Assembly: GCA_029216955.1 (NCBI GenBank)
Contig: JANAVB010003400.1
Span: 15,057,893 to 15,121,892 of the forward strand
Direction: 5' to 3'
Length of the DNA stretch: 64,000 nucleotides
Source: Iris pallida
Lineage: Eukaryota; Streptophyta; Magnoliopsida; Asparagales; Iridaceae
The position numbers were made by a program, and so were the translations under genes. Under the pieces are notes generated by a model. That model worked only from the letters and a program-made list of their open reading frames with translations. It did no database searches and was not told the DNA's origin. The number at the start of each line of letters is the position of its first letter. Position 1 is the first letter of the stretch. This document shows positions 13,101-25,100 of this stretch, in pieces.

Positions 13101-16100
13101 ATGTCAATCTTTGTGTATGTATTCGTTTACTACTTTACATATTTGAAAATGTATGTATCCCGTATCGTATCATGTCGTATCCTTATAAATATCCATGTTT
13201 GTATTCGTGCAACATAGGTGGTTGGGGAATGGGGATTGAATTTTGGGGAATGATGATTTCTTGATAGGAAGGAGGAAAGGTGGGGACTGGGGATTGAAAT
13301 TGGAAGAGAATTCTTTTGCAGTTAACACTTTGCCTCCTAGGTTTTATAAATGGTTAGCAAGCAACTAACCATTGTGCTTGTTAGGGACTGCTTGCCTCAA
13401 GGGCTGATGTTGGTATGTGAAGTGGGGGTTTTACTAAAAGGGTTAAACAGGACAGAACCTAAACAAACCTGGTCATTTATCGATAAGGTCAGGCGGCCAT
13501 TATCACTCATCCATACCTGCCTAAGAAGCGGGTTGGTAAACTGGTTCAACTTTCCAACCATATCTTCCTCAACCTTTGTCACCACTTTTTAGTATCATAT
13601 ATCTATCCCCGTAAATTTTGACAATCTGGAAGCTCAAAATAGCCATTAGGCAGCATTCCCCTGTTATCCCCTTTAAGCTCACCTATCCTGTGGCACATCC
13701 TTATCACCTCTGGGCATACGCCAACCATCTCAATTCAAATGTACATCTAGCCATCACTAGCATAAGCCATCAGTAGTTGGTTCTCCCATGTTTGAGTATA
13801 TCCTACATTTTCGAGACCACCAAACACTTTTAAGAATATAAACATTAATGAACTTACACCTTCCCAACTTAACTATTATCAGCTTAACATTATTATAATA
13901 TATTTTTGTCATATATTTATCTTTAGAAAAGTAATGTCTATAATTCATGAAATGAAGGAACTTGAATATCAATGAAGCTTACACTTTCACTTTGTGTAAG
14001 CCTCATTAATATTCAAAAACTTTGTTTAATGATTTATAGACATTACTCTTCTAAAGATAATACATATATAACAAAAAGATGCTATAATAATGTTAAGCTG
14101 ATGATAGTTAAGTTGGAAGCATGTGTGTGTAAGCTACAAAGTGAAAGTGTAAGCTTCATTGATATTCAAGTTTTTTGTTTGATGAATTATAAACATTACT
14201 CTTCTAATGATAATACATATATGACAAAAATATAGTATATTAATGTTAAGCTGATAATAGTTAAGTTGGAAGGGTGTGCATCTGTGGGTGTGTGTATAAT
14301 ATGTTGGAAAAGGTAACTGTATTGTATAAGTAGTCCAAAAAAAAAGGTGCTCGGACTCACATGCCTAGCACCCTACAACTCAGACCCTACACACCTCATA
14401 CTCTTACAATCAAACTCAAACCCATTTACACTTGTCTACTCTTACTTCGGGTGACCACACCAGGACCTCCATCATGCTTCTCCAGCTTCCACCGTGAGCA
14501 TATGCGAAGCTCTGACTCCTCTGTTGTCTGAGACGCACCCACCTTTCGTTCTCCTTGGTGAGTTATCCCACAATGTCTGACTGAGGTTCTAAATCCTCTT
14601 GGTCTTCTTGATCTTCGCTTGACTCATCCGTAGTACTATCAGCAAGGAACACCACCTCCTGCAACTGAGACTCCAGCCCATTGCCATGGCCAGAAGGAAT
14701 GGGGAGAAATGGAGGTCCACCTCTGTGCACAGCCTGTTCTGGACTGGCATTGCCATCTGTAGGCATGGTAGTATCCACACCTACAGGGACTTGAGCCAAA
14801 AGGATATCATTATCTCGGATCTTTGGAAGAACCACTGACGGCAAAGGGTCTTCTGCCTTTTTGCCTGGATCGACACATCTACTTTCAGCCCATTCACCAT
14901 CCCATGATTCAATTACATGTTTCAATAAATTCTAGACAAATATTTATGTGTAATTGATGATCACATAGAAAATGATAACGTATTTCTATGTGCTTAGTGT
15001 GTGAATGACATACTGGGTTCATAGTCAAATTGATCGTGCTTGTGTTATCACAGAAAATAGAAATGTTTGTGTAATACAAATTGTAATATTCTAGGATTTG
15101 CTTCATCCACAAAATTTGTGCACAACGTCTTGCAATGATATATTCGACTTCAGTTGTTGATAGTGCAACAGAATTTTGCTTCTTGCTAAAACAAGAAACT
15201 AGCGTTTTTCCTAGATAATGACATGTACCGCTGGTACCTTTAAGGTCTACTTTGCATCCAGCAAAATCAGCATCCGAATAACCAATCAGGTCAAAGGATA
15301 TGGTTTTGGGATACCACAAGCCGGCTGCAGAAGTACCCTTAAGGTATCGAAAGATACGCTTAACTGTGCATAAGTGTGATTCCTTAAGATTAGCTTGATA
15401 TCTAGCACAAATGCAAATATTGAACATGTTATCGGGACGACTAGCAGTTAAATATAATAAACTACCAATCACACATCGATACTTATGTTGATTGACATGT
15501 TTGTCACTTTCATCAAGATCAAACTTTGTTGACGTTGCCATTGGTGTACCGATAGGTTTTGCGTTATCGAAGTCGAACTTTTTCAGCAATTCCTTCGTGT
15601 ACTTTACTTGATTGATGAATATCGTTTGTCTGATTTGCAGTCCGAGAAAGTAGTTGAGCTCTCCCATCATACTCATCTCGAATTTACTCTGCATACACTT
15701 AGCAAACTCTTGACTGAATAACTCATTAGTTGAACCAAAGATAATGTCATCAACATATAGTTGCACTAGTAAAATATTTTCATCAAGGGATTTAATAAGC
15801 AAGGTAGTATCAACTTTCCCTTTTGAAAAATTATTTTCAAGTAGAAAAGAATTTAGGCGATCATACCAAGCTCTGGAAGCTTGTTTGAGTCCATAAAATG
15901 CTTTTCGTTTTCGTAGCTTGAAAATGTGATCAAAAAATTTAAAATCCTCAAAGCCAGGGGGTTGTTTTACATAAACCTCTTCTTTTATAAAAATCCTTTA
16001 AAAATGCAGATTTGACGTCCATTTTAATAAGTTTGAAATCATGAAAACATGCATATGCACAAAACATGCGAATGGACTCAAGTCGAGAAACAGGAGCATG

Positions 16101-19100
16101 AGTCTCGTCACAATCAATTCCTTTTTCTTGATTATAATCTTGGGCCACTAGACGCGCTTTGTTGCAGATAACTTATCCATCCTTACTAAGTTTATTTCGG
16201 AATACCCATTTGGTACCTATTATAGAATGACCAATAGGTTTGGGTACAAGTTTCCAAACTTGGTTCCTCTTAAACTGGTTTAATTCCTCTTGAATGGCAT
16301 AAATCAAAAATTCATCATTAAAAGCATCTGCTACTGCTACTGACTTAGGTTCTACTTGTGATAAAAGCGACATTAGCAGCTATATCTCTAGTAGATGAAC
16401 ATGTACTTACTTCCTTTGATACATCACCTATGATCAAAGTCTCTGGATGGTCTGTCATGAACTTCATCTTCTTTGGCAGACTCTCCAGATAGTTTGTTCC
16501 AGTAGCAGTATCTTCAGTTGCTTTGTTGGACATTTTCTCCGAATCTTTGTCATCACTGTCACTTTGTAATTGATTATTAAGTTCAACAAAAGTAACATTT
16601 ATAGGCTTTTCAACAATCAGTGACCTTTTATTTAAAACTTTAAAACCTTTACTCTTAGCAACAATCCAAGGAATATATTATTCATCTGCCTTAGTACCCA
16701 AATTATCCTTGATGTTCAAAATAAAACAGTGACAACCAAAAATATTAAAGTAATAAATATTTGGAATACGATTAAACCATAATTTATAGAAAGTATTCTT
16801 CGATATAGGTCGAATCAGAACCCTATTTAAAACATGACAAGCTGTACTTACAGTTTCAGCCCAAAAATATTTCGGAAGATTATACTGGTTAAGCATAACT
16901 ATAGCCAAGTCGCTGAGAGTTCTGTTCTTTCGTTCCACAACAATATTCCGTTGGAGAGTTTTAGAACAAGAAAATTCATGAAAATAGCCATTTGAAACAC
17001 AAAACTTTTTGAAATCGAAATTTTTTAATTCGCCTCCATGTTCACTTCGGATGTGAGTAAACATGAAGCCCTTTACGTTTTGTACATTTTTGCAAAATAT
17101 TTCAAATTCAAAAAGTGCATCATTTTTGTTTGATAAAAAAATCCAAGTGTAACGAGAGAAATCATCTATAATAACAAAAATATAGAGTTTACTACCAAGA
17201 CTGGTAACTCTACTTGGTCCAAATGAATCCATATGTAATAATTGCAAGGATCTTGAAGTACTTACAGCGTTTATGGATTTAAATGTTGACCTAGTTGTTT
17301 TGTTTTTCTCGCAGTCAAAACATACTGTCTCTCTTGAAAGTAATTTCTAATAATCCTTTTACCAATTTTCGTGGATAGCCTTGAGATGGTGTCCATGTTG
17401 GCGTGTCCTAGTCTCATGTGCCATAGCCAGCTTTCATCTTTGTTAACTATAAGGCACTTACCTGCATGTTAGTGTTTTCTGATAGATAAAAGACATATTA
17501 TCCTCCCTTATTCCTTCATAAATCAAATTCCCAGTAGTCATATCATATATCGAGCATTTAACTTTCACAAAGTTAATGCCATAACCATTGTCAGCAAGAT
17601 GATTAATGCTTAGTAGGTTATATTTTAACTATGTGACCAGACAAACGTCTTTTATGACTGGGTAAGGAGGAATACCAATATTACCGTTACCTACGATGTA
17701 ACCTTACATTATTTTCAATTGAGATGTATCCTTCTTTCTTCATCGACAATGTCGCGAATAGAGATGCATCATCAGTCATGTACCGCGAACATCTGCTATC
17801 GAGAATCCATTTACTTCTAGCATGAGAGGGTTGGCCCACCTAAAAAACGAGTAGATGTGACCTTTGATACTCGTTCTTCAAAGGTCCAGAAATATTAGTT
17901 TTCGGTATCCAAGTGCATACCTTCATATCTACCAACTTTCTAGCTTTGCAGAATTGAGATATGTGTCCATGTAGACCACAATAATTACAAATAGTAGCAG
18001 TGTTAGTGCTTGGTGTAGTAGTGTATCCATGAGTCTTTTGTGTTTAGATACTTATAAGCGAAAGCATGACTATATGCAACATTTGGCCTGCGTGCTTTCT
18101 TTGATCGTGTCCTGTTATGTGTATGAGGTGTCACTGAACAGATCTTGGTTTAAATAACAGATATAACCTGCTTGCCCAACCTAATCTCTAACTTTTTAGA
18201 GATTTCACATGCCTTATCATACTTGGCAGATATAGCATCTACCTTTGAACAGCTATAAGATATTTCTTCTTTTCTAACTCATATAACTCATAGCTTTGCA
18301 TAGTCACGATCTCTCTTCTCAATATCTTTGAGAGTATCATGTAGGCTAAGCTTAAGAGTTGATGCTTCATCCGTGTTACTAGAGGAAGGTGTCTCCCTTA
18401 CTTCATTTAATAAGGTGGAGAGGCTTTCAACTTCAGTCGTGTAAGCTTTGATCTCATTTCGAGATTGTTTGTATTTGTCCAACACTTTCTCATGTTCATC
18501 TAACAAATCACTAAATACCAGTGTTCTAAATGGCGGCCGCCTAAGCCGACTAGGCGGCGCCTAGGCGGTAGACAGGCGGTAGAGTAGGCGGCCAATTGTG
18601 GTTGGCACCAAAGGCAGAGGTTAGGTGGCGTAGGCGGATGCCTAGGCAGAGCAATACCTAACAAGATATTTTGACGAAAAAGATTTTGTAAGCATTATGG
18701 GCATATGGTTCACTTTTGCAAAACTAAAACTTTATAAATCTTCGGTCTGCATCTTAGTTATGCATGAAACATCCTTAAAATATGCATGTTATGCAAAATA
18801 CAGTAGTAAAATAGTAGAAAAATGTTCAAAATGTATCGACCGCCTAGGCGGTAGGCGGACTCTCTCCGCCGCGCACCCGCCTACCGCCGTTTGGAACCTT
18901 GCTAAATACATCAGAAAGTTCATCGAAAGTAAAGTCATCATACAGAGGATTAGTAGCTACCTGATTAAATACCATTAAGCACACATTTGCAGAATTGTTG
19001 GATCTATCTTCTTCCTCTGACTCACTGACTTCACTTTCATGCCAGATGCTCATATTCGCATACTTTCGAGATGATGACTTTCTGCTTGATCGTTCACAGT

Positions 19101-22100
19101 GATTTGTCTTCTTATCCATTGGACAGTCTTTCTTTATGTGCCCTGTTTTCTTGCATCCATACCATATAGTCTCCTCCTCATTGCTTTCATAGAAATCTTT
19201 CTTCTTTCGGTTTGATTTTTCAAACCTCAAGAATTTTTTGAAGTTCTTTACTAGCAGGGCTTGTTCCTCACCATCAGAGTCGTCATTGTCAGTATCTTCG
19301 CTTGAGATTCTCTTTACATGAGCTTTGAAGGCAATTGATTTTTCCTTTGGTATAGCTTCTCAAAAGTCCTTTAGATCCAGCTCATGAGTCATCAGTTTGC
19401 CCATGAGTGTCTCCAGTGACATGGTGGTGAGATCGTTTCCTTCTATAATCGCAGTAGCCTTGGTGTTCCAGGTCTTGGTCAGTCCCCTGAGTACCTTACG
19501 AATCTTCCTGTGATTTGTATAATCCTTGCCAAGAGAAGATAAAGGATTAGTGATATAAAGGAAACGAGTAAACATCTGAGTCATCATCTCATCTGTCTTT
19601 ATCTTGAAAGCCTCATATTCTTGTGTCAATCGACTGATTTTGGATTCTTTCACCTGCGAAGTACCTTCATGAGTTACCTCAAAAAAATTTGCGATGTGGT
19701 ACAGGTAGATATCCTATTAAACTCAGTCTTGTCAATAGCACAGAATAAAGCATTTATAGTTCGCGCATCAAGACTAGCTTGTGTCTTCTGTAAGTCCGTG
19801 TACCTATCATGGTGCTTTTCTATAAGATTGCCATCATCACTATTCTAGGCGGCTTTTTGTAACCGTCTATAACAATTGACCAAAGATCAAAGTCAAGTGA
19901 TTTCGGAAAAAAAAAACTTACGTCTTTCAATATGTGTAGTTTATTCCATCAAATAGTGGAGGCCTTTTTGTGGACTGCCCTTCACTGGTGGATATTGACT
20001 TCACGGATGTCATGTGTACTCTAGAGTGTTATTTAAGAATAACCTAGTTCGGATACAAATTGTAGGAACGTTGAACAGCTCTAGAGGGAAGGTGAATAGA
20101 GTGCGTGTATACAACGGAATAATAATTCCCACTTAAAAAATTTATATGGCAGTAAACAACTATATGAAGCATGCAGTATTTAAGTAAATGCGTAAAGTAA
20201 GGAGATCGGAAAAAACAAACTCAAACACCGGAATTTATACTGGTTTTTTTCTGAGAGGACTAGTCCAGTCTTGAGTACTATGCTCGATGTTGGATCTACG
20301 ATACAGTGAAACACAAGCTTTTAATCCAAAGTGCTTGCAACTCCTTACAATACGTGCTTTTAATCCGAAAAGCACTACTTCAACCTGCAAGCCTTTAATC
20401 CGAAGGGTTTGCCGACTGCAGAAACATGATGAAAACGAAGTTGTTTTCAAGCCTTCTCTACAACTCGACCAAACTTCCAAATCGAACCGTAATTGGCACT
20501 GGCTTGGCTAGGAGTCGTAAAGGCTTTGATTTGAAAGTGTAAAACTCAGAGAACACTTAGCATAGAGAAGAGAGAATGAGATGGGAGATGAAAAGAATGT
20601 GAAACTCAACTCTAGTTATAGTATTTTTGGAGACCGAATTCGGGCAGTGTTCGGTTCCCTAATGTTCAAAAAATCGAATGTTGGAGTCCAGTCTACAGGG
20701 TGACCTGATCCAATGGAATACTGGTCAGGGTACCGAGTTCGGTCCGAGTTCGGGCAGAACTTGGTCCGAGTTCGGTTGCCCTATGACCAGGTTGGTCAAA
20801 GTGTAGAATGAAATGGATTTTGGGTTTGGGCTTTTATAAATAGGCAGGCTTTTTGTTTTTGTGGACTTGATGGAATACGAACTAGGTAGGCTTATTTAGA
20901 AGTGGACTTTGGAAGCTTAAGCCATGTGCCAATCTCGTCCGATGTACATTTTTCCTAGACTCAATAAAGTGAAAAATACATAAAAATAGAAGAAATGTCT
21001 TGATCAGCAATTTGTTCATTTTGGCTTTAGGCGAAGACTTGATAGAAGTTGTAGCATAGCAGTTGTCCATCATTTGTACCGCAGCAGTATATTATTTGTT
21101 ATATCAGTATATTATTTGTTATATCCAACTAGAGTTTTAGTCGGTTATCGAAATCAGGTATGACCATGACCTATGGGCCAACAAACATTATCAGATCTCT
21201 ATGAAATGAATCCAAAGAGTTTCTGACAATAAGAAAATTATGTTTGATGTATAGGTAGAGCAGAAAGAGTTTGATTTTAACACTTCACACGAGAAGATTT
21301 ATAGAAAATGTTGAATATCATCTATAAAAAAAAAATATATATTCTAAGTTATAGTCGCATTTCTCCGAGACTACAAGAAGTTCATAAAAGAAATATGAAA
21401 CACACGATTGCTTATGCAAAACAATACATTTTATATAATTGAATATTCATCCAAGTATGACCAAATTTGGAATTTAAGGACTTAGCATCCACCAATATTT
21501 ATAGCATGGTTTAAAGTATCAGTCGATACCCGATACCGACATTGGGGGTCTCTTTTCCGGTCAATTCGACAAAAGAAATTAAACGAAAAAGATAAATCAA
21601 CAAGGGTTTAAAGCATAATAAGATTGTAAAAGGATGTAAAAGAAGAAAATCTATTGTATGTAAACCAATCGATAAGGGTGACTACTATTTCATTTAATTT
21701 CAAACTACTAAGAAATAACACTGAAAATACTTCAAATTATGCCTAAATATATAAAATATATGTTTTTAAATGTAAATGATTTATTAATAATTATTTGTTT
21801 TCCGATACCAAAAAAATCCGATACTCCGATCCGAAACCGCCGATACTACCAGTATTGCCGATACCAATACTCATAGGAATAGTCCGATACCGATAGTGTG
21901 AACCTTGATTTATAGTCATCTTCCTCGTACCAGCAGTTCGTATAAGCAGGAGAACCAAGTGACAATAATCAACAATCACAAACCCATATACATGAGGAAA
22001 GCAGAGTTGGAGAGAATTAACCTTGCCACATTAGCCAATTATTTTTTTATTGAAGACAGAATAAGTGCTTAAAACACAAGTTGCAAACATGCTTACTCAC

Positions 22101-25100
22101 CTTTCTTTTGACTTTTGATCTTATTCAAGACAAAACAAGTGTCTGAAAGATGTAACCCTATTTCCCAATCCCCCCTTTTCATCTTCTGTAACTTGACCAC
22201 TACGCACACCTCGAAAATTATATAGAGTTCGGGCAGCAAAAGATGTGGCGGTCTTTCCCTCTGCTGACTTTTTCCTCTTTTCTGAAGAAACACAGTTCGA
22301 CAAGAGAACTAGGGTTGTCTAACAATACATCCTTGGCTTGCTAGAATCTGAGAATTACACTATGCTTTTCCAGCTGTGTACTGATTTTCGAAACTCTGCC
22401 AGTTTGTAAAATTCATGACTTTTGTAACTATAAATAGGTCAAACACAAACTTCCTTATTCCTTTTCAATTATATAATGATTTTTAGTTTTATATTATTAT
22501 TTGTGTGTGTGTGTGTGTGTGGTGGTGGTTTTGGGGGGGGGGTTAACTTGTTACAAGATCCCAAATCAAGCACATAATATAAAGCATGCAATGCAAGGAC
22601 ATAATTATAAGTTTAAATATAGAAAATGACACTAAATAATAGAAAAGAAAAAAAAAAATTGGTGGGCATACTAAAGCCAATTCCCTTAAAGAGTGATTAT
22701 CAAGGAAGATGTAAGAAGACTGAGAATTAACCTCATATCAACCAAATATATGATCCATAAAAATATGAGTTAAACACGGAACATACAAAATGGCATAAAT
22801 AATAATGTAATATTGGTGATACGGCAAAGACAATAACCTTAAGAGTGGATTTAAGAAGATATGTAGTATATGAAATTAAATATACTGGAAATTGCTGAGA
22901 TATTCAATTTCGGGGTTAGTTTTTATTAAAAACCCACCCGCGGGGTGGATTTTATGAAATGTCCAGAATTATATATTTTTACGTTAAATATTCCAAGATC
23001 CCTTTAGATGCTCTATATTTACAAAATAGCCATTTTGATAATACCATAACTACCCCTTCGCACAAACTCATATTTGGATTGCGATTTTCTTCTTCTTCTT
23101 CATGAGAGATCTGAATTCCATTGCTCTCATCTTCAGCAGAAATTGCAAAGATCGTTCGTAGTTCACTGTGCTTTTCTTCAGTCGAACTCCAATCATCGCT
23201 CATCATCATCATCATCATCTTCGTGGAGAGATTTAAAGTTTTCCGACGATTAGGTCAATTGTGGAGAGAAGATCTTCTTCTTCTTTTCCATAAGAGTTAG
23301 CATCGTTTTGAAAGAAGAACGAAAACTCTTGAATCTTTATTCCTGACAAATTTTTTTCCACAAAAAATTAGGTTTCTGTCAACTTTTCTCCATCATTCTC
23401 CGTGATTTTAACACGGAGAATGACCATTCTCCGTGCTAAAACCACGAAGAATGGTCATCCTCCTAATTAAATTGACGAAGAATTGCCATTCTCCGTGCTA
23501 AAACCACAGAGAATGGTCATTCTCTGTCATTTTAGCACGGAGAATGGCAATTTTTCGTCAATTTAACAAGAAGAATGACCATTCTCCGTGTTAAATTCTC
23601 CGTGTTAAAATGACGGAGAATTGACATTCTTCGTGCTAAAACCACGAAGAATGGTCATTCTCCTTGTTAAATTGACGAAGAATTGACATTCTCCGTGCTA
23701 AAATGACGGAGAATGACCATTCTCCGTCATTTTAACACGGAGAATGGCAATTCTTCGTCAATTTAACAAGGAGAATGACCATTCTCCGTGTTAAAATGAC
23801 GGAGAATGACCACTTAACAAGGAGAATAACCATTTCCCTTAAATATAAATAGTCAACCATACACAAAAACTCTAATAGCACAACAGGGCTTTTTGTGGTT
23901 TATCATAGCTTTATTGCTCAATTGGGCAGTAAATGACGAGAAGTATGCCTTGGGAAAGCTTAGTATCGACAATTTACACGGTCTTCACTTCGGTTTTTAC
24001 TGATTCTTCTTATGAGTATTCAGTACTAGCTGAGATTATGCCTTGGGAAAGCTTCCGTCATTTTAGTCAAAAAGCCCATTTTACATTATTCCTGGATGTC
24101 TATGGCATTTCGGAGAAGCTAGAGAATGGTGCCATCCAAGAAAAGTTGTCCTTTTTGTTATCTAGTTTCTCATGCAAACTTCATCTTATTATACTTCATC
24201 TTACAACTAAGTTATACTTCATATACATAGAATCAACCCATCATCCTGAAAATGTCAGAAAGACGCATGTGAACAACAGAAACTTAGCTATGATTGAGAA
24301 AGTGTATTATAATTTGAGAAAAACCCAACTTCCTTCTTCCTCTCTTCAATATCATTCAATTTTCTATTCAATACTTTCAACCATTTTGTTTGGTTTAAAT
24401 TTTGACTGTTTCAATATTTATTTTGTATTCATTGGTATTTTATGGGCTTGTGCTTAATGACCAAAATGACTACATAACTAGCCATAAAACCCTATTAAAA
24501 TTCATTGAATTTGTAGGAAGAGGGGTTGCCTATATATGTATCCATATTGTTAGTATTGATATACTTGAGAAGAAAAAATGGTAACCATGTGATTCCTCAT
24601 CCTCCTTCTTTACAAACATGTATTCCTTCTTTCTTTTTCATTCCAATCTCTCATGCTCTAGGCAAGAGCTAAGTCAGGGCCAATCTCCCTGAGTTGTGTG
24701 CGACGACGAGATACCGGTAGAGCGGGGGTTTTACCACTAGGAGCATTCGGAACAAGTCTGCACATAGACCCGAATCAACTCTTAGGGCAGTGCTTCGTGC
24801 ATGACTTCCCCGGAGGTCGGTAACTTTAATTTGACTTATTTTGTTTTCAGATTTTCAATAGAGAGAAGCAATATTTCTAACAATCTAAGAGTTGACTTAC
24901 ATGTTTTGTTTAATTGATCTTCAAAATTAGTATTCGGCTAGTGAAAGAAAAATTATGTAAGTTGTTGAATTGATCTCCACAATTTACATGATTAAACTAG
25001 TGTATCCAATATTTTAAGATATATAATTGTTCTGGCATGTTACTAAGAAAGCTCTAACATATTTGTGTTAGTATGTATTTTCTTCTCAAAATTGTGATTT

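Larger units (their letters stand above)
14909..21183 (-). mobile_element. Truncated, inactive Ty1/Copia retrotransposon
   Basis: On the minus strand the order is LTR (21183-20061), gag, zinc knuckles, protease, GAG-pre-integrase, integrase, reverse transcriptase and RNase H, which is Copia order. The 3' end is lost after RNase H and no second LTR is present. Frames break repeatedly and several active-site residues are altered. A hAT MITE sits inside gag. The part from 17953 rightwards recurs in repeat units B and C; the part to the left is single copy here. Confidence 0.9.

Noticed and set aside
20697..20715. TGTTGGAGTCCAGTCT inside the Copia LTR as another end of the 6213-9179 element
   Set aside because: Only about 16 bases match the LTR start; the sequence diverges immediately and no partner end is present.
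22925..22955. Short palindrome AAAACCCACCC...GGGGTGGATTTT as a terminator or functional hairpin
   Set aside because: It is brief and imperfect with no context for a bacterial-type terminator in a plant genome; it is likely chance or transposon debris.
23933..24457. 174-codon plus frame as a gene
   Set aside because: It crosses the LTR boundary at 24303 and is broken in unit B by a small indel, so it is unlikely to be a real protein.
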